Shown piece by piece: positions 8,011 through 16,423 of a stretch of 64,000 nt of DNA. The position numbers and the translations under genes were made by a program. Position 1 is the stretch's first letter; each line of letters opens with the position of its first letter. Below the pieces are notes generated by a model. The model ran no database searches. It saw nothing but the letters and a program-made list of their open reading frames with translations, and was not told the DNA's origin. This DNA is from Pseudanabaena sp. FACHB-2040 (lineage in GTDB: Bacteria > Cyanobacteriota > Cyanobacteriia > Phormidesmidales > Phormidesmidaceae), in NCBI RefSeq assembly GCF_014696715.1, contig NZ_JACJQO010000022.1, forward strand, positions 558,001 to 622,000. The letters are read 5' to 3'.

Positions 8011-9432
8011 CTAGTAGGTCATAGCGAATGTGCGGGGTTGGTTGGCATGAATCTCAAAGCTATTGAGATAGCCCACTGGGTCACTGGGATCAAAGGTTTT
8101 GTTGTCAATGAAAAGCTCTCCCGGCTCCACTTTGTAGTCTTCTGCAGGGCAGGGGATGTCTAACTCAGTAGCAATCTCGCGATAGAGATCAGTGCGCCAA
8201 GCTTGGCGGGCAATCTCTTCAGCATTCCTGGGAAATTCAGGAATCTGGCCCCAACGAGCAGCTTGGGTCATTAACCATAGGCTTTGAGACTGCCAGAGAA
8301 AGGGCGAGTGGTCATTTTCAACTCCACCGATAGCCTTTAGCTCCTCGGGCATATCAAAGAAAATGGTTGTCTCATCGGGTTTGTCGATTACCCGCTGACG
8401 GTCATCAAAACCACCGTAGTTATAGTTGCCTTTAATTGCTGGGCCGGTAACGTTGGGCTTGGCTCCGGTGAAGGATCGCTCGGAGATTAGCTCGGTCACT
8501 TCCTGGCGATTCTGTGGATCGCTGCAGTAGCGGCAGGCTTCGATCATGGCTTTGACCAGCGAGCGATAGGTTTTGGGGTTTTCGTTGATAAACGATTCCT
8601 GCACCGCCAGCACTCGGTCGGGGTGGCCCCGCCAGATCTCCCGGCCCTGGGCAAAGGTAAAGCCGATGCCCTCGTTGCCAGCAATGGCACGTGTGTTCCA
8701 GGGTTCGGCCACCATGTAAGTCTGCATGGCTCCGATCCGCATATTCACGACCATCTGGGGCGGCGGCACGATAATGATGCGGAAGTCTTCTGAGGGATTG
8801 ATGCCCGCAGCCGCAATCAGATAGCGCAAGAAGTATTCATAGATGGCAGAACTGAGCACAACCGCCAGCACTCGCTGACTGTCGGGGACACTGTTGAAGT
8901 AGCCTTGAAAGTCTCGGCTAAAGGCATCTAGGTTGCCGTTGTACTCGTGCCAGGGGCGCACTCCTGCCTCCCACATAGCTTTGCTCATGGTCATGGCATT
9001 GCCGTGGCGGTGAACAGTCATGGCAGCACACAGGGGCGCATGTCTGGCTCCCTCTGCTCCAGTGCGGGCATTGGTCACGGCTCCCGATACAACAGGAGAA
9101 GCATCTAATCGGCCAAAGACAACTCCGTCGCGGGAGGTGGCCCAGCTAGCTTCACGGCTAAGTCGCACATTCAGACCATATTTACGGAAAAAGCCTTTTT
9201 TCCATGCGATCGCAAATGGCGCACAGTCATTAACCGGCACGTAGCCCACAGCCAGATTCGGTTTCTCTAGAGTGCGAGGATCGACAACAGACTCCATCGC
9301 CTGTGCCTCTGCCGTGGTCGCCGAGGGACTGCGATCGCCATTGATATCGAGGCTAAAGAGAGCGGTTCCAGCGGCAGTTGCCCCAGCAGCTGCCAGGAAA
9401 CCTCGCCGCGTCCAACGAGTGCGGTTGTTCAT
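8011..9432 (-). CDS. Substrate-binding protein, NrtA/CmpA/CynA-like, Tat-exported
   Basis: Periplasmic receptor for a small anion such as nitrate, nitrite, cyanate or bicarbonate; which one is not decided by what I can see. The N-terminus carries a twin-arginine signal (WTRRGFLAAAG) followed by a hydrophobic, Ala-rich segment, as in NrtA and CmpA. The mature part starts with the family pattern LAVGYVPVNDCAPFAIAWKK and continues with GVVFGRLDASPVVSG and MVVNMRIGAMQTYMVAEPWN. At 473 residues it is slightly longer than typical NrtA. No cyanase gene, nitrate reductase or nitrite reductase lies nearby to identify the substrate. It sits between the permease gene (170 bp upstream) and the ATPase gene (nine bases downstream). 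Confidence 0.88.
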   Translation of the reverse strand: MNNRTRWTRRGFLAAAGATAAGTALFSLDINGDRSPSATTAEAQAMESVVDPRTLEKPNLAVGYVPVNDCAPFAIAWKKGFFRKYGLNVRLSREASWATSRDGVVFGRLDASPVVSGAVTNARTGAEGARHAPLCAAMTVHRHGNAMTMSKAMWEAGVRPWHEYNGNLDAFSRDFQGYFNSVPDSQRVLAVVLSSAIYEYFLRYLIAAAGINPSEDFRIIIVPPPQMVVNMRIGAMQTYMVAEPWNTRAIAGNEGIGFTFAQGREIWRGHPDRVLAVQESFINENPKTYRSLVKAMIEACRYCSDPQNRQEVTELISERSFTGAKPNVTGPAIKGNYNYGGFDDRQRVIDKPDETTIFFDMPEELKAIGGVENDHSPFLWQSQSLWLMTQAARWGQIPEFPRNAEEIARQAWRTDLYREIATELDIPCPAEDYKVEPGELFIDNKTFDPSDPVGYLNSFEIHANQPRTFAMTY

Positions 9433-9602
9433 AGATCAGTATCCGTAGCGACACGATAGATCGCGTCTTAAATAGCGGGACAAAAAAAGCCGACAGCTAG
9501 TAATCTTGGAGCAATCAGGAGAGATGAGTTAATCAGCTAGGTAAGGGTTAGAAATGCGACTTACCATGTCTTCAGAAACCTGAACTCTCCCCTTGAAAAC
9601 AC

Positions 9603-10442
9603 CTAGGAATTAGAGGGCCGACGAGTCGCCAATTCCTGCAATTTGACCAAAATTACGTCCAAAATCAGACCAGTAATGCCAATGACAAACACAGCCAAAA
9701 AGACAGAGCTGAGGTTTAAGCGACTCCACTCATCCCACACAAAAAAGCCAATACCAATGCCGCCAGTCAACATTTCTACCGCCACAATCACTAGCCAAGC
9801 AACCCCCAAGCTAATCCGTAGCCCTGTAAAGATATAGGGCAAGCTAGCAGGCAAAATTACCTTAGTTAACTGCCGCCACCGAGGCATTTCCAGAACTTTT
9901 GACACGTCAATATAGTCCTGAGGCACACTAGAGACACCTAGCGCCGTGTTGATAATCGTGGACCAAAGAGAGGTGATAAAGATGACAAAGATAGCCGACG
10001 GGTTAGCCAAGTTAAAGATGGCTAGCGCAATCGGCAACCAAGCCAGTGGCGAAACCGGCTTAAAGATCTGAATTAAAGGGTTTAGCGCTAGCATCGCAGG
10101 CTTATACAGCCCAATTAGAAACCCAGCTGGAACAGCCACCAAAGCCCCTAAAACAAACCCAATCATTACGCGGCGAATGCTAGCCAACAGCAGCCAGCCA
10201 ATGCCCAAATTGCCAGGGCCCCGTCGATAGAAGGGGTGAAGAATGTAGTCTAGATTTGCGGTCAGGGCCTGCCAAGGCGTGGGCATAATTTCACTACGCA
10301 CAGTTGCCAGCAGCCACCATAAGGCAATCACACCAGCAAAGCCTGCTAGAGGCAGCAAAACCTGATCTCGAAAAAAAGTTGAGCGAAAACTACGCGCAGC
10401 AGAATGGCTGGCATTTACTGCCAGGTTTAGCAGTAATGTCAT
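9603..10442 (-). CDS. ABC transporter permease, NrtB/CynB-like
   Basis: Integral membrane subunit of the importer, 279 residues, with about six hydrophobic segments. The BPD-transport loop is visible as VSKVLEMPRWRQLTKVILPASLPYIFTGLRI in character (EAA-type loop with Gly at the expected place), preceded by NTALGVSSVPQDYIDVSK. The N-terminal region PLAGFAGVIALWWLLATV is the first membrane helix. It is the first gene of the minus-strand unit: permease, binding protein, ATPase. In the usual cyanobacterial nrt, cmp and cyn operons the binding-protein gene comes first, so the order here is altered. I looked for a GTA-N8-TAC NtcA box upstream and found none. Confidence 0.88.
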   Translation of the reverse strand: MTLLLNLAVNASHSAARSFRSTFFRDQVLLPLAGFAGVIALWWLLATVRSEIMPTPWQALTANLDYILHPFYRRGPGNLGIGWLLLASIRRVMIGFVLGALVAVPAGFLIGLYKPAMLALNPLIQIFKPVSPLAWLPIALAIFNLANPSAIFVIFITSLWSTIINTALGVSSVPQDYIDVSKVLEMPRWRQLTKVILPASLPYIFTGLRISLGVAWLVIVAVEMLTGGIGIGFFVWDEWSRLNLSSVFLAVFVIGITGLILDVILVKLQELATRRPSNS

Positions 10443-10907
10443 GGGCAGTGCCTCGTGTCAGGTAGGGGGTGGAGCAACTGAGAGTCCAGCCAAGAAGCCT
10501 GATCGCACGAGCACCGTCAGTTCAAACTTAAAAAGCTTGTAACGTAAATCAGCACGCTATCAGTCTTCTCTCAATGCCTACGAGGTTAGCTGTCGGGCTA
10601 GGGTTGAGAGATACCCCTTCTCAAAAGGTCAATCTTCAGACTGGCTGACCTTGAAAATACGCCCCTTGCTCCAAAAGGAACTTGGTTCCCCCGCTTCTGC
10701 TTTAGCTTTGTCAACAAGAAATTGCTAAAGCCTGAATTAGGCTGACTATTCAGTTAAATAAGACCTTAGCATCTTGGTCCAGAATTTGCCAAGACCTTCT
10801 TTAGATAGAGATTAGTGCCCAGCTCGAATGCTGGGCTTTTGACGGAAAACTGTTAATAAAACGGCAATACTTTCTGTGTTCTAAAAAGGTTCTGATGACT
10901 ACTTAAG
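10443..10907. other. Spacer between thioredoxin and permease genes
   Basis: About 465 bp without a coding frame I trust. It holds the promoter region of the permease gene on the minus strand, an imperfect dyad aaggtca...tgacctt near 10626-10655, and the gcccagc hairpin listed separately. No RNA gene recognised. Confidence 0.4.
10817..10840 (+). terminator. Hairpin with short T run
   Basis: gcccagc, six-base loop, gctgggc, then tttt: a terminator-like structure in the plus orientation. No plus-strand gene ends just before it, so it may instead serve the 3' end of the minus-strand thioredoxin message as a stem without a T tract, or stop antisense transcription. Confidence 0.4.
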
Positions 10908-11237
10908 TTAAGCAGGCTCAAGGTGCCGATCCAGAGCTTGGCTAAGTTCTTCATAGGGCTTGACTCCAATCAGAGTTTCTACTAGTTCGCCCTGTTTAAA
11001 GAACATAATGGCAGGAATACTGCGAACACCAAAACGTTTGGCAACGGGTTGGTTTGTATCGAGGTCTAGTTTGAGGACCTTGGCCTGCTCACTGTAAGCT
11101 TCAGCCAGTTGGTCGACTAAGGGACTGATAACTTTACAGGGGCCACACCAGGCTGCGGTGCAGTCTACTACCAGCAGCGGTGTGCTAGACAGGAGCGTAT
11201 CAAATTCGGCTTCGTCTTGAATATAGCCAGCAGCCAT
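10908..11237 (-). CDS. trxA: Thioredoxin
   Basis: Small cytosolic dithiol oxidoreductase that reduces disulfides of target enzymes. The active site is AAWCGPCKVISP, followed by LDLDTNQPVAKRFGVRSIPAIMFF with the conserved cis-Pro after Ile, and GVKPYEEL near the end; this is the complete fold in 109 residues. I chose the internal ATG at 11235-11237 because aggg lies eight bases upstream; the ATG at 11267 would add ten residues that do not resemble thioredoxins. Cyanobacteria carry several thioredoxin types and the exact class is not settled. It is divergent from the YaiI-family gene. Confidence 0.93.
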   Translation of the reverse strand: MAAGYIQDEAEFDTLLSSTPLLVVDCTAAWCGPCKVISPLVDQLAEAYSEQAKVLKLDLDTNQPVAKRFGVRSIPAIMFFKQGELVETLIGVKPYEELSQALDRHLEPA

Positions 11238-11321
11238 GTGGTTTTCCCTATACTTTAGATGGCTCAAGAATATACTGTTTTTGTAACCGGCAGGCCCTTT
11301 GTGGAGCGAAGAATCTAAATC

Positions 11322-11777
11322 ATGCAGATTTGGGTAGATGCTGATGCCTGTCCTAACGTGATCAAGGAGATCCTGTTTCGGGCTGCTAAGCGAGCCAGCA
11401 TTTTGACAACGCTAGTGTCGAACCTGGATCTTCAAATTCCGGCATCGCCCTACATTGATGCAGTACAGGTTCGATCTGGGTTTGATGTTGCTGATGGCTA
11501 CATCGTCCAGCACTTACAGGCCGGAGATCTGGTGATTACAGCTGATATTCCTCTGGCGGCGGCGGCGATTGAAAAGGGAGCCTATGCCCTTAATCCACGA
11601 GGTGAGTTCTACAGCGCCGGAAACATTCGAGAGCGGCTGTCGTTGCGAAATTTTATGGACGAACTTCGCAGCGGTGGGGTAGACACAGGCGGGCCTCCTG
11701 CCTTTAACCAGCGCGATCGCCAGGCTTTTGCTAATCAGCTCGATCGATTTTTAGTAAAGCATCGGCCTAGCGGATAG
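11322..11777 (+). CDS. YaiI/YqxD family protein (UPF0178, DUF188)
   Basis: Conserved bacterial protein of 151 residues with a PIN-like or NYN-like acidic core and no firmly established role. The family signature is the opening [17 protein letters not shown], then [26 protein letters not shown] and NPRGEFY...[19 protein letters not shown], all present in order. Acidic residues D6, D8 and D65-type positions could bind metal. Its 3' end overlaps by 11 bp the 3' end of the repeat-protein gene on the other strand. Confidence 0.9.
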   Translation: MQIWVDADACPNVIKEILFRAAKRASILTTLVSNLDLQIPASPYIDAVQVRSGFDVADGYIVQHLQAGDLVITADIPLAAAAIEKGAYALNPRGEFYSAGNIRERLSLRNFMDELRSGGVDTGGPPAFNQRDRQAFANQLDRFLVKHRPSG

Positions 11778-12051
11778 ACCAAAACTGCAGCACGCTGAGA
11801 ATGCTGTTCATACTCAAGACCGAGAGCACACTGCCTGCGCTCAAGACACTCAGGATGCTGCCCGCACTACCAATGCTGAGTAGGCTACCGGCGCTGCCGA
11901 TACTGAGAATGCTGCCGGTGCTGCCAATACTGAGAATGCTGCCCGCACTGCCTAAGCTCAAAATGCTGCGGTAACTGCCACGACTGAGAATGCCCCGCGC
12001 TAGTAGCGGCCGGTTTCTATCTGAATGGGTATCTTCTGCGGTTCTATGCAT
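11767..12051 (-). CDS. Small nine-residue repeat protein (GSAGSILSI repeats)
   Basis: A 94-residue protein consisting mostly of seven tandem nine-residue units from residue 25 to 87 with consensus G-S-x-x-S-I-L-S-[ILV] (for example GSAGSILSI). Alternating small and branched hydrophobic residues with a strict period suggest a short beta-solenoid or a membrane-associating zipper (inference). The first 24 residues are polar and basic, with no signal peptide. Similar short repeat proteins with SVLS or SILS units occur in other bacteria, function unknown to me. The repeats are visible as 27-bp units in the DNA and vary mainly at third codon positions, which argues for selection on the protein. It overlaps the YaiI-family gene end to end. 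Confidence 0.7.
   Translation of the reverse strand: MHRTAEDTHSDRNRPLLARGILSRGSYRSILSLGSAGSILSIGSTGSILSIGSAGSLLSIGSAGSILSVLSAGSVLSVLSMNSILSVLQFWSIR
11791..11979 (-). repeat. Seven tandem 27-bp units inside the small repeat gene
   Basis: Direct repeats of 27 bp (minus-strand sense ggcagcgccggtagcctact and variants) encode the nine-residue units. Copies three to five are the most alike, indicating recent unit duplication. Confidence 0.85.
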
Positions 12052-12064
12052 ATTCTAGGGAGTT

Positions 12065-12090
12065 GATGGGCACGCTTTGCTTTGCCCATC
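12065..12090. repeat. Interspersed hairpin repeat gatgggca...tgcccatc
   Basis: An eight-base perfect stem, gatgggca and tgcccatc, around a cgctttgctt loop, followed by ctacaaaact. This resembles a short palindromic repeat that is frequent in bacterial genomes. About 60 bp further (12112-12141) the flanking words gcatat, gatgggc and tacaaaact recur without the hairpin, so the spacer 12052-12205 seems to be a duplicated segment with the hairpin deleted in the second copy. Confidence 0.5.
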
Positions 12091-12205
12091 CTACAAAACT
12101 GTCTGTGCTGTGCATATCCAGGAATTTGATGGGCTACAAAACTACAAACTTATAGGCTAGGGTTGCCTTCCTAAAAAGATGGGCTAAATTCCCTATCAGC
12201 AGGGC

Positions 12206-14215
12206 TTAAGCAGATCGACCTTCGAATCGACCCTGGGCGAAGTAGTGAGCAAAGCCGCTAATAAAGGATCCTCCACTCACAGCCGTCGCAACATCGGGAT
12301 TGAGATTGAGGTACTGAGCCTCGTTGAAGAGTGGGCTGGGGTTGCGACCCTCGATGCTGCCGAAGGTCAGGTAGTGGTCAAATCCATCTCCAAACGATCC
12401 TGAGGCCACAGCCACTGCTACGTCTGGGTTTTGAGCCAGGTAATAGCTTTCCTGAAATAGTAGAAGTTCGGGGCGGCGTCCTTCCGAAGCGCCTACCTCG
12501 ATCCAGTGCTCAAAGGCACTGAGATAGCCGCCACTCGTCACAGCATCAGCCACATCGGGATTGAGGGTGAGGTAAGTGCTCTGGCTGAATAGCGAGCTAG
12601 GATCGCGGCCCTCGATATGTCCCTGGCTAACAAAGTGTTCAAAGCCACTTCGCAAGGTTCCATTGGCAACGGCCTGGGCCACATCGGCCTGAGTTGCTAG
12701 ATAGAAGGTTTCGTCGTAAATACTGCTGGGGTTGCGGCCTTCGAGCCAGCCGAACTGAATGAAGTGGTCGTAGCCGCTGGAGAAGAGGCCAGTGTTAAGG
12801 GCTGCCAGCACGTCGGGGTTTTGCCGCTGGTATAAAGCCTCATCAAACAGCGCGGTGAAATCTAGCCCCCCTACGGTGGACGGAATGGCTGGCAGCTCAA
12901 CCCCAAACCAGGCGGCAGCGACTCGTTGGGTCAGGTCGAAATTGAAGAAGGTCGTTGTCGGAGTGCCCGCACTGGTCTCTGTTGTGCTGAGCTGCCAGCT
13001 TAAAAGGTCTGCTGATCGTTCTGTACCGTTGACCCTGGTTGTAAACCCAAACTGTGCCTGAGGACCCACTAGGGCAAGCAGGTCTACCGCGTAAGAAAGC
13101 AGCGGGGCGCTGGGTCGAGCTGGGGTATTGCTGAGGAAAAAGGAAAGTTGGTCTGTGAAACCGTTGTAATCGACCCAGGCAGTCAGGGGCCGACCACTGG
13201 CTAACTCTAGGGGAGCTGTGGCTTGAACTAGGGGCGTTGGAGCGGCTCCCTCAACAATCAGGCTAACGGTATTAGGGGCGATGGGGTCGAAGGTGAGGGC
13301 TAGGCTAGGTGTACTGCCTGCTACTGCAGGCTCAATCTGAAAGGCCAGGCCCGAAAGGGCGTTTGGCACGGGCGGCAGTCTAAACTCAAAGCGGCTCTGG
13401 AAGGAGAAGTTGGGATCGACGGCGAACGTCTCGGCAAGGAAAGCGCGGGTAGGGACATTGCCGGTGCTCGGAGCAAGCCGCAGGAAATTGTTAACAGGGG
13501 TTGCGCCTCCAGTTAACCTGATTTGCTCCAGGGGGTCGAAGGTCAAACCGCTGAGGACGCTCTCCTCGATATTTTGTAGGATGCGCTCTTGTAGAGGGGC
13601 GTACTCCGCGATATTACGGTGGGTGATGGTGCGATCGCTAAATAGCTCCTCAGCATTAATATTTTCCGAGCCTTCAACTACCTGCCCCCCCTGCAAATCT
13701 AGCGGATCGAAGCCAGGTTCAGCGGGATTAGCGCGATTGCGGATTTGATAGTAGTTGATGCCCCGGAGCACATTAGCAGGCAGGACATTATCTTCTGAAC
13801 TGGCGTCGGTCAACGGCACGTAGGAGTCGAGCTGAACAAGCAGATTGACTGGACGAGGCGATTGGGCATTGGCCAGTCGAATGGCGGACAAACCGCCGCC
13901 GCTGTAGCCCACGATAGCGAGGCTGGCAGGCGTAGGGAACTGGCTAAGAAAGCTCTGAGCCTGCTGGCTGCCAACTTCCTCAAAGGCAAAGATGTTGCCT
14001 TCGAAGGAGTCAAACCCCTGGCTGGTCAAGAAATAGTCTGGAAACGTCTCAGCCAGCCGAGTATTCAAGGTGTCGATGCCGATGGCCTGAGGGCCGGCCG
14101 CCGAGGGAATCAGCAGACCACCAGCGCCTCGAAAAAGTGCGATCGCAGCCCGCTGGTCAAAACTGAAGTCTTGCCTAACGGGAGTAGGGCCGAGGGCAGC
14201 AGTGGTTGAGGGCAT
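12206..14215 (-). CDS. Alpha/beta-hydrolase-like protein with five C-terminal NPDV repeats
   Basis: Three parts are visible. Residues 1-230 resemble a lipase-type alpha/beta hydrolase: LAIVGYSGGGLSAIRLA is a G-x-S-x-G nucleophile elbow. Residues 250-440 form a beta-rich segment, perhaps a lectin-like jelly roll (NTVSLIVEGAAP, LTAWVDYNG). From about 450 there are five repeats of 42-45 residues with the pattern Y-x-x-x-NPDV-x-x-AV-x-x-G-x-x-x-x-G-F-x-H-x-x-x-x-G-x-x-EGR. Such repeats occur at the end of large secreted or surface cyanobacterial proteins. There is no N-terminal signal peptide, so export by a type I system through the C-terminus is possible (inference). I chose the ATG at 14215; a GTG at 14224 adds three residues. 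Catalytic Asp and His are not assigned. Confidence 0.72.
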   Translation of the reverse strand: MPSTTAALGPTPVRQDFSFDQRAAIALFRGAGGLLIPSAAGPQAIGIDTLNTRLAETFPDYFLTSQGFDSFEGNIFAFEEVGSQQAQSFLSQFPTPASLAIVGYSGGGLSAIRLANAQSPRPVNLLVQLDSYVPLTDASSEDNVLPANVLRGINYYQIRNRANPAEPGFDPLDLQGGQVVEGSENINAEELFSDRTITHRNIAEYAPLQERILQNIEESVLSGLTFDPLEQIRLTGGATPVNNFLRLAPSTGNVPTRAFLAETFAVDPNFSFQSRFEFRLPPVPNALSGLAFQIEPAVAGSTPSLALTFDPIAPNTVSLIVEGAAPTPLVQATAPLELASGRPLTAWVDYNGFTDQLSFFLSNTPARPSAPLLSYAVDLLALVGPQAQFGFTTRVNGTERSADLLSWQLSTTETSAGTPTTTFFNFDLTQRVAAAWFGVELPAIPSTVGGLDFTALFDEALYQRQNPDVLAALNTGLFSSGYDHFIQFGWLEGRNPSSIYDETFYLATQADVAQAVANGTLRSGFEHFVSQGHIEGRDPSSLFSQSTYLTLNPDVADAVTSGGYLSAFEHWIEVGASEGRRPELLLFQESYYLAQNPDVAVAVASGSFGDGFDHYLTFGSIEGRNPSPLFNEAQYLNLNPDVATAVSGGSFISGFAHYFAQGRFEGRSA

Positions 14216-14443
14216 CACTTGCACCGGGGATCGCTAACTATCAATGGTTTTGGCAGCTTAACGCACAGCTCTGATTTTGTGGTGTGCCCAAGCCTGAGCC
14301 TAAGGAGTGCTGCAGGATGATTGAACTTGTACCCCATCCTGTGGCTTAATGCCTGAGGGGTCTGGCATTATTCACACCTTTTTCCACAAGTGCTGTGGAA
14401 AACTAGGCTACCTGTGTCGAATGTTTTTTAGGGCAGACTGGTT

Positions 14444-14968
14444 ATGACAGAACAGACAAATCCCAAAGTGTTTTTTGACGTCACCATTGGCGGTCAACCT
14501 GCAGGGCGCATCGTCATGGAGCTGAGGGCCGATGTGGTGCCCGAGACCGCCGAAAATTTCCGCGCCCTCTGTACGGGAGAGAAGGGTACAGGCTCCTCTG
14601 GTAAGCCCCTGCACTATAAGGGCAGCTCTTTCCACCGGGTTATCCCAAATTTCATGTGCCAGGGCGGCGACTTTACCCAGGGCAACGGTACCGGCGGGGA
14701 ATCTATCTACGGCAGAACCTTTGCCGATGAAAATTTTCAGCTCAAGCACACTACCCCTGGCCTGCTCAGCATGGCTAACGCTGGGCCAGGCACTAATGGT
14801 TCTCAGTTTTTTCTGACTACAGTTGAGACGCCCTGGCTCGACGGCAAGCACGTTGTCTTTGGCGCTGTGGTGGAAGGCATGGATGTGGTGCGCGCCATTG
14901 AACAGGTCGGCACCCCCAGCGGCAAAACTCGGCAGTCGGTGGTGATTGCTGACTGCGGCCAGCTGTAA
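14444..14968 (+). CDS. Cyclophilin-type peptidyl-prolyl cis-trans isomerase
   Basis: Catalyses cis-trans isomerisation of prolyl bonds; no signal peptide, so cytosolic. The sequence shows the catalytic Arg in [20 protein letters not shown], the [17 protein letters not shown] core, and [12 protein letters not shown] with the Trp that in human CyPA contacts cyclosporin. The insertion [16 protein letters not shown] is the loop typical of eukaryotic-type cyclophilin A and absent from many bacterial PpiA/PpiB proteins. Length is 174 residues, normal for a one-domain enzyme. The frame is followed by an inverted pair of short repeats and converges on the beta-glucosidase gene. Confidence 0.93.
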   Translation: MTEQTNPKVFFDVTIGGQPAGRIVMELRADVVPETAENFRALCTGEKGTGSSGKPLHYKGSSFHRVIPNFMCQGGDFTQGNGTGGESIYGRTFADENFQLKHTTPGLLSMANAGPGTNGSQFFLTTVETPWLDGKHVVFGAVVEGMDVVRAIEQVGTPSGKTRQSVVIADCGQL

Positions 14969-14974
14969 TGCCAA

Positions 14975-15039
14975 AGAAACCGGGTTTCTGTTTTAGCAGC
15001 CAAAATTTTTGATTGACTATTAGAAGAAACCCGGTTTCT
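14975..15039. repeat. Inverted pair of the short repeat agaaaccgggtttct
   Basis: agaaaccgggtttct at 14975-14989 and its exact reverse complement at 15025-15039, 35 bases apart. Each copy is itself nearly palindromic (agaaac and gtttct). The pair lies between the convergent cyclophilin and beta-glucosidase genes and can fold as one 15-bp stem, so it may act as a bidirectional terminator as well as being an interspersed repeat. Confidence 0.7.
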
Positions 15040-15058
15040 AGATCGTTTCTAGATCTCT

Positions 15059-16423
15059 TCAAACCACGCGGTTTTCCCGCACGCAGTCGGCATACCAGTG
15101 AAAGCTGGCTTTGGGGATGCGCTGCTGGGTGGAATAGTCCACGTAAGTGATGCCGAACCTGCGATCGCAACCCCAGGCCCACTCAAAATTGTCCATAAAG
15201 CTCCAGAGAAAATAGCCGGTGAGGGGATAGCCTTCTGCCGTGGCCCGATGCGCTGCCTGGAGGTACTGGCGCAGGTAAAAAATTCGCTCTAGATCGAGGA
15301 TTTCTCCCTGGGAGTTCACCTCGTCCTGGGCGGCGCAGCCGTTCTCGCTGATAAACACGCGTAGATCAGGGCGGTTGAGGGTCTCGCTAATGTGACGCAC
15401 GCCCCAGTAGAGGCCGTCTGGCACTACCCAGAGCCAAGGCATGTGCAGCCGGGGATAACTTTCTCGAAAATCGAGGGTTTCGTAGCCCTGGTCATTATCT
15501 GCAGCCCGCACAACCGACCCGCTGTAGACGTTAAAACCAAAGGCATCTAGCGGCTGATGAATAGTCTCTAGATCGCCGGGGCGAATATCCGGCGCATCTG
15601 ACCCCAAACGCTCCAGCAGCAGCGGGCTGTACTCCCCGGTCAGGGCCGGAAAGACAATGCCGCCATTGGTGCCCGTTGTATGGAAGGCCGTTTGAGCAGC
15701 AGCAATGTGCTCAGGGGTTTCAGCAAAGGGGACGGTGGCGAGAAAGTTATCGACCAGAGCAATAGAACAGGGCTGGCGCGAGGCGGCTCGGATTGCCTGA
15801 CAGCCCAAGCCGTGAGCCAGTAGCGCGTGGTGAGAGGTTTGCCAGGTTTCTTTGGCAGTCTTGACGGTTGTGCCTGGGGCGTGGAGCGGGACTTGGTTCA
15901 CCCCGTAGCCCATGTGGGTGAAGCAAAAGATCTCATTGATAGTCATCCAGTGGGAGATGCGATCGCACAGCCGCCCCACCACCACCGTCGCGTAGTCCGC
16001 AAAATCCTGGGCCATTTCCCGGCTGCGCCAAGAGCCATAGCGATCTTCTAGAGCCTGGGGGCTATCCCAGTGAAATAGCGTCGCATGGGGAGTAATGCCA
16101 TATTCCAACAGGCAATCAACCAGCCGCTCGTAAAAAGCCAATCCGCCTTCGTTCACTGCGCCCCGTCCTTCCGGCATGACTCTGGGCCAGGAAATGCTAA
16201 AGCGGTAGTGGCGCACTCCCAGTTCGGCCATCAGGGCAATATCGTCGCGGTAGCGGTGAAAGTGGTCGCAGGCTATCGCCCCCGTATCGCCATTCAAAAC
16301 CCGTCCTGGCGTTTCGCTAAAAGTATCCCAGACGCTGCGGCCCCGCAGTTCGGCAGCCCCTTCAATCTGGTATGAGGCGGTAGACACCCCCCACTCAAAA
16401 CCGGACGGAAAAAAGTAGGTCAT
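15059..16423 (-). CDS. GH1 family beta-glucosidase
   Basis: Retaining glycoside hydrolase of the (beta/alpha)8 type, cleaving terminal beta-linked glucose or galactose; cytosolic, no signal peptide. Family marks are FPSGFEWGVSTASYQIEG at the N-terminus, YRFSISWPRVMP, the acid/base segment WMTINEIFC (usually NEP, here NEI), FGFNVYSG, the nucleophile segment VFISENGCA and FLWSFMDNFEWAWG near the end. The ATG at 16421-16423 is preferred because gagagg stands seven bases before it; the ATG at 16438 would overlap that site. Length of 454 residues is normal for GH1. Pro-to-Ile change after the catalytic Glu is unusual but leaves the Glu intact. Confidence 0.92.
   Translation of the reverse strand: MTYFFPSGFEWGVSTASYQIEGAAELRGRSVWDTFSETPGRVLNGDTGAIACDHFHRYRDDIALMAELGVRHYRFSISWPRVMPEGRGAVNEGGLAFYERLVDCLLEYGITPHATLFHWDSPQALEDRYGSWRSREMAQDFADYATVVVGRLCDRISHWMTINEIFCFTHMGYGVNQVPLHAPGTTVKTAKETWQTSHHALLAHGLGCQAIRAASRQPCSIALVDNFLATVPFAETPEHIAAAQTAFHTTGTNGGIVFPALTGEYSPLLLERLGSDAPDIRPGDLETIHQPLDAFGFNVYSGSVVRAADNDQGYETLDFRESYPRLHMPWLWVVPDGLYWGVRHISETLNRPDLRVFISENGCAAQDEVNSQGEILDLERIFYLRQYLQAAHRATAEGYPLTGYFLWSFMDNFEWAWGCDRRFGITYVDYSTQQRIPKASFHWYADCVRENRVV

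Noticed and set aside
10443-10600. NtcA binding site for the NrtA/B/D-like importer
   Set aside because: I read through both strands for GTA-N8-TAC and found no match.
11791-11979. Regular direct repeats that could suggest a CRISPR array
   Set aside because: Units are tandem 27-bp copies without unique spacers, in frame in a protein gene, and differ mainly at third codon positions.
14408-14974. Long minus-strand frame opposite the cyclophilin gene
   Set aside because: The plus-strand frame has every cyclophilin motif; the reverse frame is its shadow.
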